Part shown: piece after piece, positions 36,177-49,494 of the stretch | Position numbering within the stretch: the stretch's first letter is position 1 | How the letters are laid out: every line of letters starts with the position of its first letter | Source: Gnetum montanum | Taxonomy: Eukaryota; Streptophyta; Gnetopsida; Gnetales; Gnetaceae | Reading direction: 5' to 3' | Assembly (NCBI GenBank): GCA_015680685.1 | Contig: MNCI01007802.1 | Location: forward strand, 119,780-183,779 | DNA length: 64,000 nucleotides | Notes under the pieces: generated by a model | What the model saw: only the letters and a program-made list of their open reading frames with translations | Databases searched by the model: none | What the model was told of the DNA's origin: nothing | Position numbers and translations under genes: made by a program

Positions 36177-37250
36177 GCAACATACAACATGCTTTCAAGA
36201 TCCTTAGCAAGTGAGAACCAACATCTGCTATATCCACCATGGGGCTTAAATTAGCATGAGTATTGATACCCACACATCTTAATAGAGTTATGAGATTTGG
36301 ATGCTAATGTTTTATGCCTACAAGAATTTTTTTCATGGGAATTTCTATACCAATTCCAAACAAACTTGGAAAAGATGGAATAAAAAGGTATTTATAAGCA
36401 AAAAGGTTTTTATGAAAGTTCTTCTTTTGAGCCATACAACATAGCCTATTGCAGAAAACACAACATGGATAGTTGCATAATCTTTTATAAAGAAGCCAAG
36501 TTTGAATTAGTACAAAGATTTGAATGAATTTTATAAAATATGATTTCTAAAATTCCAAAACTTCAAGTGACGGGAAAGAAAGAATACTCAAGATTTTGAA
36601 AAAGTCACATAGCCTTGGCAATGATTCTAAAAATACAATTATCAAGAAGATTTGTATGTGTAATCAAGACATATTTAATTGTCAAACCCACATGTTTAGA
36701 TGCTAGGCTATGTCAAGGAGCATACTTGATTAAACAAATAAATGAAATTTTAAAGAATAAAGTATTCTTAAGTTATACTAATTCAATTCCATTTATTTTT
36801 TGTGGAGACTTCAATGCAAAAATTGGAAGTAGTTCTATCAATTCTTAAAATATGGATGTGTAAAGGAATCCTTGAAAGATGAACCTGATTTGAAGAAGAT
36901 ATTTCCATCAATTCAACATGCAATTCCATTGGCCAATACATATTATACTTACTTTGAATCTTCAATAGATAAATCAAATCCCAAAATTTAGGAACAGAGG
37001 ATGTTGATGGATAGTATTCATCAAGAACCACAATTTACCAATTAATCTACTATGATTAATGAGGATGGATCAACAACATTCTTCATTGAGACTTTGGATT
37101 ATATTTGGTATGATGTCTGATTCTTCCAAGTTATCAAATTACTAGAGTTAATTTCTAAAGAAGTGGAGAAGAATCAAAATCAAGCTTTGCCATCCTAAAC
37201 AAGTACATCCAATCATATACCACTTATGGCAGGATTACAATTACTTCCAT
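36177..37250 (+). pseudogene. Captured, apparently intronless CCR4-type deadenylase domain (CNOT6-like)
   Basis: Plus-strand translation, over several frames, follows the exonuclease-endonuclease-phosphatase domain of CCR4 in order. ATYNML-SLAS and YPPWGL come first, then DANVLCLQE with the catalytic Glu, EKMEYKGIY-like text, DSCIIFYKEAKFELVQRFE, VCVIKTYLIVKP, IPFIFCGDFNAKIGSSS with the GDFN motif, QEPQFTN, ETLDYIWYDV and finally ALPS and SNHIPLMAGLQ. SNH replaces the catalytic SDH. CCR4 removes mRNA poly(A) tails in the CCR4-NOT complex. About 1.07 kb covers a domain of about 360 residues without introns, pointing to capture from mRNA. Stops and shifts make it dead. 36615-36848 is its longest open piece. 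Confidence 0.85.
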
Positions 37251-37694
37251 CAATTCATAAGGTTGAAGAGGATTAGGAAATATCATGCTCTTACATTTAT
37301 TGATGATCTTATTATTTTCTTCATTGTTTAATTTATATTTTAATTAGATAAGTAAAATATCTAAGGTAATGAAAGTTGGAAATAAAATATTTTCCCTACC
37401 TTCACTTGGGTAATCAGATTCTAGTTGCACTTTCTGTGACCCTAGTTAGAAGTACTGATTAGTGGTTGGTATATCTTTAATTCACTTTTTGACATTATCT
37501 TAGGAAATGAGGTAAATTATAATAAAGTAATATTTAGTACTCATATAAATCTTTATCACATATATTTTGTTTGTAGAATAATCAAGAAACAACTTCAAGT
37601 TCAAAAGAGAAATCAAATTATTGGAGCATAAGATCACGAAAGATGCATTGGAGCTAGAGAAAGATACTAAATGTGGACTTGTTTGAGGTTGAAT

Positions 37695-37713
37695 GAAACC
37701 TAAGGGGGGTAGA
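37695..37713 (+). promoter_or_regulatory. Polypurine tract of inner element
   Basis: AAACCTAAGGGGGGTAGAT directly precedes the 3' LTR start TGTCATG and would prime plus-strand synthesis. Confidence 0.75.
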
Positions 37714-37714
37714 T

Positions 37715-38289
37715 TGTCATGTTTCCATTCTCAAATGATGTTGTTGCATAACAAAGATGGTACCTCTTCATAATAAGTGTTATTGTTACCATAACATTAC
37801 TTGAAAGGACATTTATAATTAAGACCCATAAGGGTGCATTCTAATAATGTATTTGTCTCTTAAGATGACCTTTGGAGGTTTGACCTAAGGCATTTATACC
37901 CAAGCTTAGAGGTTGTGCCAAGTATGGAGTTGTAGAGCTATTATAGGCAAGTCATAAGAGCTAGGTGAAGTAGAATAGGAAGTGGACTAGCCATCCCTTC
38001 TAGCCAATTATAGGCCTAACTATGGTGGTAGTGCTGGATTGCCTTTGAGGGGATAGATGCCAAAGGAAGAAAACCTTATGAAACACTCTCAAAGCATGAT
38101 CCTAATGCTTCATTCTATATCAATAAAGCATTCATTTCTTTCTCTTTTTGCATTTTTCTTATCATGTCCTTTATACATAATGTTGAATGTTACATATATT
38201 TGATGTTTGATATATTGTCTTTTTACTCATAATTTCTAATATAATGTATATTTGATGTTTGACATGGCATCTACGAATGGGATGTTACA
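37715..38289 (+). repeat. Inner element 3' LTR
   Basis: 575 bp with intact TGTCATGTTTCC...GGGATGTTACA ends, which are imperfect inverted repeats of each other. Followed by the ATATG target duplicate at 38290-38294. Confidence 0.95.
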
Positions 38290-38294
38290 ATATG

Positions 38295-38479
38295 CCTCAA
38301 GCATGCTTAAGCATATAAATTAAGCTATTATGAGTGATAATTGAAAAGACAATAATCAATAATATCACATCTAATTATATATTATACTTTTAGCTAGACA
38401 TTCTATGGAATTCAACTAGATCACATGTACACACTTGTGATTCATATGATTAGGCATAGGGAATACTTTTTGTAAATCA
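38295..38479 (+). repeat. Outer element 5' LTR, second part
   Basis: Matches the end of the 3' LTR: GACAATNANCAATAA, TTTTAGCTAGA, ACTTGTGATT, GATTAGGCATAGGGAA and a terminal ATCA. Joined to 33238 it restores an LTR of about 850 bp, against 836 bp for the 3' LTR. No clear primer binding site follows it. Confidence 0.85.
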
Positions 38480-41400
38480 TTCATACAGTTAATGAGAATG
38501 TGTCATGCACTAAGTATTCTTGATCATTAAATCATACAAAGACCATTAAAGAAACATAATAAATCACTATAGGAAAATTAATAATGATTTATTTAAGGTA
38601 CACTTAAGTATAAACTAAAAGATACCTTCTTCTCTTAGAGATAATTCTCCACCTACAAATGATACTACAAGATCTTGTATTAGATCGAAGAAGAACTCAA
38701 CTAAAGTATCCTAATAACTTAAACTAGTCTATATGCATCTAGATTTATATTATCTAGACTTTACTTTCATTCTTTACTAAGATGGATCGGTATGATTGAA
38801 AGACCTGGAGGGAAATATTATGCTATCATTAGATCATGTCAATCCATCAATATTCATAGGAGCATTGAAAAAGCTAGGTCTTGAAGTAGTAGCCTCATAG
38901 TACGAAGTAACAAATCATCTTTTCATAGACTACTAATCTACAAAGGTTAAAGTTTGAAAAGACAAACATATGAAGGTCCACCATGAAGTCTCTAAGAGCA
39001 AAAGGGTTTTGATTGTAGTAACATCATAGTTAAAAAAGAAGAACATAGAATATCCATTAGGACAATCTCAATTCCAAGATACTTCCTCCTTAAATGAAAA
39101 TAACATGATCCACCAATGGCTATATTTAATCTCAACAAGTAATCAAAGTAAGGGAAGGGCTAGACCCAATACTAAGGGTACCTCAAGAGCAAGATCTCCT
39201 ACTAACCAAGCAAGAGAATAACCAAGGAATAAGAAAAACAAACAAGTAGACATAACACTCCTAGCTCTCTATGCTCATCATCTTCCTTATCATGTAACTT
39301 ATAAAAGGAAGGACATGATTAGAATTAAAGGAAAAACAACTAAAGCTAAGGTGGAGATGATCGAAGACCACATGATAGAGATGGAAAAAGGAAATATAGA
39401 CAAAATTAAGAAGAAGAGGAACATCATCAATAAAGGTGTACCAAGCCATACCATAGGAGACAATATCATGATAGGAGCCATGATGAATCATTACTTGCTA
39501 CAACAAGCATCAAAAACATCTATGAGATAGTTCACATTTCCATTTGGCATTAGAGGAATAGCTAGATCAAATGTATTGATATGAATGATATTCCTAAGTT
39601 TTAGAAAGATTACAAAATTTATTCATAGCACCATTTGCAAGTCTTTCATTATCCTTACATCTTGAAAAAACATTAAAAATGACTAGCAAAGGCTTAAGTT
39701 ATTTCCTAAGATACTCATAAAGGATGTTGAAATTTAATACCAGTTCTTAAAATGAAAATTTATTTGTAGTTGGAGTAGATGCTAGTGCTAATCAATGACA
39801 AGTACTAGATGTACTTGAGGATGTCCAACTTGTGGACATAAATTCAAGGGTAGAAATAAGGTAAACATAAATCCCTTAATGGAACCCTATGAAGATACTA
39901 TTTTCTTCTATATTGATGTTCAAACCATGGTTTCTCTTAATGAAAGTAGCTTGACCACATTATAGATGGACTTAGAAACAAAACTAGAAAAACTCTTTGG
40001 TTCTATGTCCAATGGAGAATATTAGAAATAAAATCTCATTGGATCCATAGACTTATTAACTAACTAATAAGGGAAGAAGAAGAGTTAAAGAAAATAGAAA
40101 GTGTAGAGTAGTACAATAGAGACTTCTCCATCCACAAAAAAGTGATTCAACTCTATAAAATTGAGGAGGAAGCATCATTAGAGAAGGTCATACAAAGGAA
40201 AACCTTGCAAATACAAAAAAATTGTTATTGAATTTTTGGTCAACGTAGACAAGATGTGGATCTCTCTTGATGAGACTTTCAAAATAGTAAAAATGATTAA
40301 AAATGAAATAAGTAAGATCTAAGTATAGAGATAGAATGAGAAAAAAGAAGATGAAAGCAGACTATTACTATTAAAATTATAATGGTATGGTAGTAGAGGG
40401 GGTTTTAGATTATGATTTTAATAATGAAGGATATGTCATATGCTAATATGATCATTAAAAGGATTTTTTTCCTATTATGTCATACTTGTAGAAGTTTGGG
40501 GTGTATGTCTTAAACCAAAAATTTATCAAAAGATAAGCACCCAAGAGGTTTCCTTATTTTTAACACAACTATAGGTAGAAATTTCACCAACAATGTTAAT
40601 ACCCAAGTAGAATATCACCTCAACCTCAAGATTATTATTAGTAGTGGCATAATCCACAATCATGATGGATGTCATTACCAAGGTAGAAGTAATCTTATTG
40701 ACCACTAGATTTCTATGAGTACTATATCTAATTGCTAATTTTATTAAGTGATTCGATTTTTCACACATATTCTAATCATTATGATTCTCTAGAATATCAT
40801 AAACCTATGACTACATAAGATGAATCTCCATCCATATATACTCCTCACCACTCACAGTACCATGCATCTCATGCCTTTACTTCTTTACAATCAACATCAT
40901 CTATGTAAGGTGAAGTCCCTCTCTAACCACAATAATGGAATATCACATGATTTATAACCTTGAAAGTGGATAATAATTCAAGTATTTCTAAGTGTAAACC
41001 TTGTAAGAGGTCATTTTCCTAGCCTAATAATTCATTCATTCCATTGTAGATATCTATAACTATGGAATCTTCTAAAAGTACTTAAGGGATTTATATCAAG
41101 CAACCTTTAGATCAAAGTCCCCAAGACATTTAAACTATCATGTTGATCCATGCCATGATAGATTGAATAAAGGTAAGACATATTTCATGGAAAAAAAACT
41201 AATCCTAGAAGTTCCTTGATATATTTATAGATTCTAGGAAATGATCCATGCAAGGCTGTGTTAGACTCAAGTTCCATTGTGAATTAAATCTTGCAAGAAA
41301 TGTACAAAACATGGAACCTACCTTTATAAAAAAATGTAGTATCAAGTTAAATCTTGTAGACCAATCCATCACCATTCCATCATATATGATAGATTTTTGG

Positions 41401-42130
41401 CAATGCATATGGACAAATACAAGAAAAAATTTTCTATCATTATGGGAAGGGCTTGGTTATGTACCATTGATGCCAAGTTAGGAATCACATTCCTCTAATT
41501 GCAAATATTCAAGAAAAATGAGTTCAAAAAATTAGATAATAAGAGGGTTCCTACATTGCATGGAGTAAGAGAGGGTGTATTTTCATACAAAAGATATGAG
41601 TAATCAAAATCATAAACAATTAGACATATAAAAAGTGTGCCAAATTCACAACTATTTAAAAGTGCTTGTACACGAAAACCATAAAATAAGAAGAAACCTA
41701 ATTGTTAACCATAGATAATGACCCTAGTTCCAAAATATGCATGAAATCAATAAAGATCCTCTCAAGTTCTTATATTGATAAAATGTATGAAATAGTTAAA
41801 ATTTAGGTACTAGCTCTTAGACTTTGAGAATAGAAGAAAAAATAAAGTAGATTAGGAAGATTTGGAAGTTCCAAAAAACTATGAATTGGAGTACTTAAAA
41901 CTTAAAACATTATCATAACCTTTTGTAGAATATGTGTCACTAAACAATTGGAAATTCATAATCATTAATGCCAAACTCACTAAGGATTAAAGAGATGACC
42001 TTTTGAAAGTAGTTAATAAATGGCTAGTATCCTTTTCTTGGTTATATGGTGAAACAATAGGAATATATCCATGCATATGCTAAAATCAAGTCTACACAAA
42101 TTCTACCATCTAGCCCAAAAGACAACTACA
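38480..42130 (+). pseudogene. Gag/protease region of outer gypsy element, heavily decayed
   Basis: By position this should hold gag and protease. A basic open piece at 39315-39530 and partly readable segments at 39530-40020 (FRKITKFIHS, NVL, EDVQLVD) and 40520-40760 are present. I cannot see a convincing gag core, a zinc knuckle or an intact protease DTG. The minus-strand open frame 40526-40768 is probably a shadow. Assignment rests on order alone. Confidence 0.45.
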
Positions 42131-44420
42131 AAGGAGATTAAATTCAAAACTAAAATAAGTTGTTAAAAATAAGGTTAAAAATATCCTTAATATTCGATTC
42201 ATCAACCTTGTAGCAAATAGTGAGTGGGTAAGTCCACTTGTTATTATACAAAATAAAGGAGGGTAATGGTGACTTTGCATAGATTTTAGACTGCAAAATA
42301 TGGCCACTTTCAAACATTATTTTTCCTTATCATTTGTGGATTAGATGTTGGAAATCATTGTAGGGCATAGGTATTATAGTTTTTTGAATGGGTATAATAT
42401 CTATAATAAAATCTAAATCTCTCTAGAAGATCAAGGCAAGATAACATTCACAAGTTCTTGGGGAATGTTTGCATACAGAAAGATGTCTTTTCACCTATGT
42501 AATACTCCTGAAACCTTCCAATGTCTCATCCTTAGCATCTTTTAGCAGTAGATTGGTACTTATGTGGAAGTCTTTATGGATGACTTCTTCACCTATGATT
42601 CCAATTTTAAATTAGCACTAGATCATACTAAGCAAGTGCTAAAATGATTTATGAAAACTAACTTAAAGGTCAACTTGTAAAAAAGTCACTTCGTGGCATA
42701 GGAAGGAATTATCCTTGGATATTAGATCTTAGAAAAAAATATTAAGGTGGGCCTTAAGAAGATAAGAGTCATTCAAGAAATCTATAAAAAAACCTCAAAT
42801 AGTAAAATATGTAAGGTCATTCCTTAGGAACGTTGGTTACTATAGACTCTTTATCAAAAAATTTTCTAGAATCATGAAATGATTACTGGAACTTAGTAAT
42901 AAGGATGCAACATTTAAATGGACCAAGTGATGCAAGTATGCATTCCAACTTTTAAAATAGAAGTTCATAGAAACACTGATCCTATGAGCATCAAATTCAT
43001 CTAAGTTAATCCACATCATGATATATGCATCCAATTACTTCTTAGAAGTAGTACTCATATAGATGGGTGATCATAAATTTTCATATTACATCCATTATAC
43101 GAGTATAAATATTGGAAATTCATATCTCAACTACACCATGATAAAAAAGAACTAATGGTAGTGGTGTATGCTCTTAAAGAATTTAGGCACTATGTGCTTA
43201 GAATCCTACTTTTGTATACAAGGATCACAATGTCATTCACTTTGTCATGAATAAACCAATGGTTAGCTCTTACATCATATGGTGGTTAGTAATCATACAA
43301 GAATTTGATCTAATGATGGTGAATAGAAAGGGATGTGAGAATATAGTTGTTGATAATTTGTCTTACTAAGATGGGATGACAAGGACAATGAAGAGTTTTT
43401 GTATGATCAATTCTAAGATGATCTACTATTTAGCAAGGTAACTAAGACTTCAACACAAAAACTGATAAACATGTATGATGAATTCCTCTCATATCTACTC
43501 ATATAAGATATTTCTAATAAATGGGATCATAAGAAAAAATAATAGTTCCTCCACCAAGTTAAACATTACATAAAGATAGAGAGAAACTTCTAGAAAATCT
43601 ATGCAAATGATCTAGTATGATGGTGTGTACCAAATTAAAATCAACATTAAGTTCTCTAGAACACTCATGAAGGTCCTTGTCAAGGCCATTATGCTTGAAG
43701 AAGAATAAACATTAAAATTCTAATGGAAAATTATTTTTGGCTTATAATCTTTAATTTTGTCCACCATTTCACCCATTTATGTGAGAAATGTCAATGATAT
43801 GGAGGGATGATAACCAAGATGGAAGTACCTTAGTAGTGGATTTAACTAGTGTAGTCCTTTGATCTTTGGAAGATTAATTTCATGGGATCTAATGTAAAGT
43901 ATTACATCATTATGACTATGGACTACTTTACTAAAGGGTTAAAGCTTTTGTTGTCATAGACTATACTTTCTTTACTACAACTTGATTCTTTTAGCAATAA
44001 ATGGTAAAAAAGCTTTATATGCCTAAGATACTAATTTCTAATAATGAAATCCATTTCATAGGTGCTACCTTTAGGAAATTTAATGCAACACTTAGAAGTG
44101 GAGCATAAACTCAAAAAACCCTATCACTCTAAGCCAATGATCAAACTGAAGTGACTAATAGGAAGATTATAATAATTCTCATATGAACTATTGGTAGATA
44201 TAGAAAAGACTAGACTAAAAAAATCATAAATGCTCTATGGGTCTATCGCTTAACATAGAAACTTTCTATAAGCTACTCTTTTTATGAGTTAGGATACATA
44301 AAGCTACCTAATGTTCCAATTCAAAACAACTTTGTACACTCAAAATTACATGTGACCTTAACTTAGACATTAGCTTAGTAGAAAAAGAAAGATTAATGGT
44401 GCTCAACATGCTTAATGAGA
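42131..44420 (+). pseudogene. Ty3/gypsy reverse transcriptase, RNase H and integrase, decayed
   Basis: Plus-strand translation across frames gives RT: SEWVSPLVI, CIDFR, FSLSFVD-ML, YYSFLNGY, ITFTSSWGMFAYRKMSF-LCNTPETFQ and VEVFMDDFFTY, so the catalytic YMDD box reads FMDD. Downstream connection sequence reads GIILGY and KVIP-ER. RNase H and linker follow (about 42900-43350): LNYTMI-K, VVYALKEF, HYVLR, MNKP and QEFDLMMVN. Integrase follows: INFMGS, YYIIMTMDYFTK (first catalytic Asp region), HYSKPNDQTEVTNRK-like and ALWVYR. Many stops replace Trp and Gln. FMDDF with FA-YR-MPFGLCN-type context is typical of the Athila/Tat group. Confidence 0.9.
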
Positions 44421-46900
44421 ATCAAAGGATAACTCTCATGATGAATGAAATGTATGAGGAATACAAGTGACAACATGATGTCCACATAAGAAGAGTTAAA
44501 TTCCAACCAGAAGACAAGGTTTTCTATTGGAACCATATGCATGTATCTCAATGAACTAAGTTTTGAACATTATGAGAATTACCTTCCATTGTGCATTCAA
44601 CTTTTCCTTGTGATACTAGATAATTTACCACCCAACAAGCCCACAAAAATGCTTTTTGGATAACATCCAACAAGTAAATATATTCAAAGAATTTCTAGCA
44701 AAAATGGCCAACTAAAATACCCCAACATGAGGACAAGCATGCTTAATTGTCTTGATCTTCTCCTCGAAAAATAGTTGTAGGTGAAGACATCCACTTAACT
44801 TGACATCCTTGGTAAGGATAAAATTTTTACTTTTTTATTTATTTATATCATCATCTTTAATTGATTTTTTCATTCTTCATACATTTTCAATTTTTCTAAA
44901 TATTTACACTTTCTTCTATACATTTTCTATTATTTTTCTTTATTTATTTTATGCTTTTGAGTTTTAAAATTTTCTCATTACTATTATTGTTGCTATTATT
45001 TCCAAATATAGTACTCCAAAGTTGTTGTTTTCATGTATAGACTAACATTGTTATTGGGACTATATTTTATATCTAACAAATTGTCAAATGCATAATGGTT
45101 CAAGGTAGTGAGTCTATAACATCCATCCATTCTATTTCTATCAATAAGGGCTCCACATCAAGGAGAAAATATGGTTCTTTTACATAAAACTAAAAAGAAC
45201 TTGTGATTTGATTACCTAACTAAATGGAATATGACCAAGTGAAAATGGACAAGGGTATAACCTCAACGGGATTGCTTAGGCTTTGCTTACCTTCTTCAAT
45301 GAGTTTCATGACACCTCAACAAATGCATCATTACTCACATTTTAATTATAAATGGAAATATATACTCTATAAAGTGTGAATTACCCTTCAAAATAATAAA
45401 AACATAAACATACATATCTGAAGATCTCTTGAAAAACATATGGATGAGAAAGATATGTTACCCATTCCTGAAGGCACCCCTCTACGTAAGTCTCAAATTT
45501 CTTCAATTTAACTGTAAAAAGTAACTTCTTCCTTGTTTCTTTCTTGTTTAGTAATGGCATTCTGCTATGACTGTAATGATCTCATGGTTATATGTTAAGA
45601 AAAAAAAATAGTGCAAAGTTACTAGTACTAATATGGACTTGGTTTGGAACTTGAACTTAAAGGTATATGAATTTCTTTAACCAATAAATCCAAAAGAATC
45701 TCATGTTAATATGGTAAGGAATCTCATGTTTTTATTCCTCTAATTTCTACTCTTCACCTTACTGTATCATGGTTCATTTAATGATTTTTATTTTGTATAG
45801 TACAAGATCCTGACAACTAATTTATTTAGCTACAATCCTACTAACATAAATCCTTCAAACATCCCTAGTTTTTTCAAACTAATTTTTTATTTGAAAACAT
45901 ATTTTTCCTAAACCTCATTAGGAGCTTCTTTAACTTAAAAATATTTTCCATGACCTCATGTTTATTGTCTACATCATTGACACTACTTTTTGTCTTATAT
46001 TTAGCCATTATTTTGCTTTAGAATTTCCCAAAATCCATCACTATTTGCAAATGAAATATTTTGATAATAACTCTGTTGACACATCTCTATCAATGCAGTT
46101 AGACATGTTGATGCTTCCCAATCAATGTAACATAAAAATAGTATATACATGGATGATAATTTTCCAAATTTTTTACATTTCCTTCAAAATGCAAAGGGTG
46201 TTTTTGCCATTTTTAAAGGCTAGAGGCATTCAAGAGCCATAACTTCTTTTTGGAACATTTGATATCAACTATTTTTTGGTCTATGAGCTTGTCAAAATAA
46301 GCTCTATCTCATGAAGGCCTTAACAAGTTATTTTTTAATGATTTTTCTAAATATCCTATAGGTAGATAATTCAAACTAAGATATTAAAAGAATATTAAAA
46401 ATCAAGGATGATAACACAATTAACTACGTTCAGGCTTCAAACTTTAAGTATCTGTAACTACTTAAGTGTTTTAACACTTAATATTTTAAAATGTAACACT
46501 AACTAAAGGCAATCAAATTGTGTATAAACCTAAGAGTTAAATTCAAATTACTAATTCATGTCATTGTGGTAACAATAGCCATAAAAATAACAAGAAAAGC
46601 AAGCCATAGAAGTAATTCATGTCACGGGGCCTCTGAGAGAATCAGTTAAGGTGGAATCTATTTATTAGATTCCCACCACAAAAATGGGATAATTGAGGTA
46701 GGTTGAGGCATTAATGCCTAGGTCAAACCTATATGTGAGCTTAACAAAGGCCTTTGTAAAAAAGATTCAATGAAAGAAAATCTTGACTAGAGTTTTCACT
46801 AGAATATGTCCATGTATAATTGCAAGGATCATCATTATGGTCCATCATTTCTACTAGTAGGGAATGGTACCTTGAAGAGATGTATCTCTTATAGAATAAT
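44421..46900 (+). other. Spacer between pol and 3' ORF of outer element
   Basis: AT-rich, with T-rich tracts at 44820-45060. The 94-codon open frame at 45958-46242 is hydrophobic, has no motif and may be chance. Athila-type elements have a comparable non-coding spacer after pol. Confidence 0.5.
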
Positions 46901-49050
46901 TATCAAGGAGATGTAGTAATGATGACAAAGGATATAGCCATCTTCTACTTTGTGAAGAACATTGTGAAAGCCCTTGAATTACCTAACATTGGGATAAAAT
47001 TGGCTAAGTTTGCAATGTAGAAATATGTAAAATAAAAAAGGAATGGACTCAAAATTACTATGGAGGGGATCATAAAAAGTACAGTGCCCTTACAAAGGTA
47101 GAAAATGCATACTTCAATATTACAATCTACCATCTTAATCCAATGGTACAATCAAGTAAATTCACAGTATTCTATATAAGGGCATGTGTAGCTCTAAGTA
47201 GAAAGTTTTCTATTAATCTTCCCCAACTCATTTTCCTAGAGATTAAGAAGATATTTTTTAAAAATAAGAAGGGTAGGAAGACACTTCCCTTTCTTTTCCT
47301 TATAAGAAAACTCTACAAAAGGGAGAAAATATCATGCTATTCCAATGACATGATCCACAAGGACCATAGTATATCATGGTAGAAAATGATGAAGGATAAT
47401 GTTCCTATCAAACTCCAAGAGGAAGCATCATCTACACCATCACCAATAATACTAGAGAAAATAATTGAAATGGAAATTGCAATGTAACATCTATGATAAC
47501 TTAGGAAATAAATGTAATAGCAAGCCTTCATTGGTGGCGATGAATCATCAATGTACCATCCAATCATAAACCATCTTAATAAAGTTACAAGAACTATTAG
47601 TTGATGAATGGATGACCTAAACTACATGTTCTTTGCATAGAAAAATTAGGCTCCTATTCGTGCTAACCCTAGTACATGAGAGATCATAATCTCCATCCCT
47701 CAAAAATAATTCATAATAATCTCTAAGAATGTAGTGGAATTTCCTATTATGCTAGAAAAAATGGAAGGAAAAATAGTACTAGTAATTCTACACAAGGATA
47801 AAGAGATAGCATTTGAGATGGTTATTGATAGAATTAGAGAGGCTCTAAGTGCTCTTGTAACATTTGTTCTAGACATTGATGTCATGGCAAATACCCAAGT
47901 GTCTATAAGAGCCCAAAGCAAGGGAATAAGTGCAACATAGTATGAGGAGATGCAAGAATGACTAGTTGAAACTAGACAACTAAGTCTAGAGATTTTTGAC
48001 ATCCTCAAATACATAATAGAAACCTAATCAAAATTTCTTGAGACAAGGGGTAAGTTTTTTATTATACAAGTATAACTCGAAGAAGATACCAACATCAATC
48101 AAAGGTTGGTAGTCAAGGTTGTGGAACTCAAAGCTCTTATCATACCCTGCCATTCTATGGCTAGAACTTACAAGAGATAAAGCTTTCAAATGCTTTAGCA
48201 AAAACTAAAAGAGGCTAAGAATGCCAAAGAGCATGTGGTATGGGATGCATCATTGTCAAATATCATGTTCAACACCACAAATGATGATCTCTTAATACAT
48301 GTAGGAAAAATAAGATTCTTACCAAGGAGAACCAATGTCTACAAAAAGCTAAGCTACAAAAAGAATAACAATTAAAATACATCCAAGAATAATAGGAATA
48401 GCGCACTAAGGTAAATCATGATGTTAGAAGGTTTGCTATTGAAACTAGAAATCTATTGATAGAGAAGGTGATGTAAAAGATCATCATTGAGATTGCCACA
48501 TAATAAAATGAAGCCTTCAAATATAACAAGATGATAAATTATTACAAGAATGAGGTTATAAACCTCAAGGAGATAAATAAAAATAAGATTAGTTTGACAA
48601 AGGCCAAGATGAATGAATCCCTCCAGTAACTCCAAGAAAGAGATGATGCATAGCGACCCATATTTGATGGAACTCCCAAGGTAGAAATCTACCTAAATAA
48701 GTTAAAAATTAAAGAGATGAGTAAATACCTAGAGTTAGCCAACCTCTAATATAGATACTTGGTGATGCTAAATTTAGGTTGCTTGTGATCAAATTTGAAA
48801 AATTAGGTGGCTAACTCCTCCATCTTCTATGAGGCAGAGGTGAAGCTCTAGAAGGAGACAAAGTAGAAGTTGGAAGTAGCTAATGTAAATTTTGAAGTTC
48901 TCAAGAGTAAATTTGAAGACCAATGATCAATTGCTCAAAACCTAGCTAGGAGAATGAGGAACCATCAGGAGTTACAAAATCTTATGTAAATGTTTAACAT
49001 CAAGTGCAAGCAATGTGTAGCCTAGTTTATCAACATAAAAGAAATGTTTC
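46901..49050 (+). pseudogene. Extra 3' ORF of outer gypsy element (plant transposon-type domain plus coiled coil)
   Basis: The first block (about 47110-47382; 47143-47382 open) reads YFNITIYHLNP, RACVALSRKFSINLPQ, LIFLEIKKIF and LPFLFLIRKLYKREKI--YSND. It aligns with the second copy in this window at about 61990-62270. Its style recalls the 'putative plant transposon protein' domains seen in 3' ORFs of Athila-type elements. After it, about 47390-49000 is rich in Lys, Glu, Ala and Leu with coiled-coil character, broken by stops (47734-47940 is one open piece). Function is unknown; the position corresponds to the env-like ORF of Athila. Minus-strand frames at 47337-48014 are shadows. Confidence 0.6.
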
Positions 49051-49494
49051 CCATACTACCTTAACCATGAAACATATGAAACATCAAACAATTTAGAAGA
49101 TGCTACCTAGATCACTAATGACCACTAAACAAAGCATAAAAAATAAAGAAATTATTATATGCTTTTATATTTTAATACTTAGCAGCAATAGTAGTGGTAG
49201 GGTAGTCTAAGCCACTAGCTAGACCACAATAAGAAGAATAGCCACTCAAGCCATAGGAACATCCACCTTTAAGCACAATTTGAAGATCCTATTGTAGCTA
49301 ATTTTATGCAGTAGGAAACCATTTAAATTTTTGGACTATGTCCAATTTTGATAAACTCATTTGTAAATTCTCAAGTATTTTGTAATGCGACATTCAGAAG
49401 TGTTAAATGTATGTCGATTACTACTTAATTTCATATCCCTTAAGTGTTTTAAATAACTATATTTCAATTTTGTTCATTTGAGGATGAGTTTTAA

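Larger units (their letters stand above)
33239..38289 (+). mobile_element. Nested non-autonomous LTR retrotransposon carrying captured host sequence
   Basis: 5,051 bp with LTRs at 33239-33810 and 37715-38289. The 3' LTR keeps TGTCATG...GGGATGTTACA ends. ATATG occurs at 33234-33238 and 38290-38294 as a perfect target duplication. PBS TAGTATCAGAGA is at 33813-33824 and a purine tract (37695-37713, with GGGGGG) precedes the 3' LTR. The 3.9-kb interior has no gag, protease, RT or integrase motifs. It contains an unidentified leader (33825-34090), a 45-bp minisatellite (about 34895-35200), a 65-bp duplication and a decayed CCR4-type deadenylase copy (36177-37250). LTRs differ by roughly one base in seven over a sampled 64-bp block, less than the outer LTRs, consistent with later insertion. 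Confidence 0.95.

Noticed and set aside
36615-36848. CGDFNAKIG motif read as a LINE-type endonuclease
   Set aside because: The sequence before and after (VLCLQE, IIFYKEAKFELV, LDYIWY, SNHIPLM) follows CCR4 deadenylase order, and no LINE reverse transcriptase is nearby.
45958-46242. 94-codon frame between pol and the 3' ORF as an env-like membrane protein
   Set aside because: Hydrophobic patches without signal or fusion motifs in a T-rich spacer. The more convincing accessory ORF begins at 46.9 kb.
47337-48014. Minus-strand frames of 76 and 104 codons
   Set aside because: They are antisense to the coiled-coil part of the plus-strand 3' ORF, and their Ser/Ile-rich make-up mirrors the Glu/Asp/Lys codons opposite.
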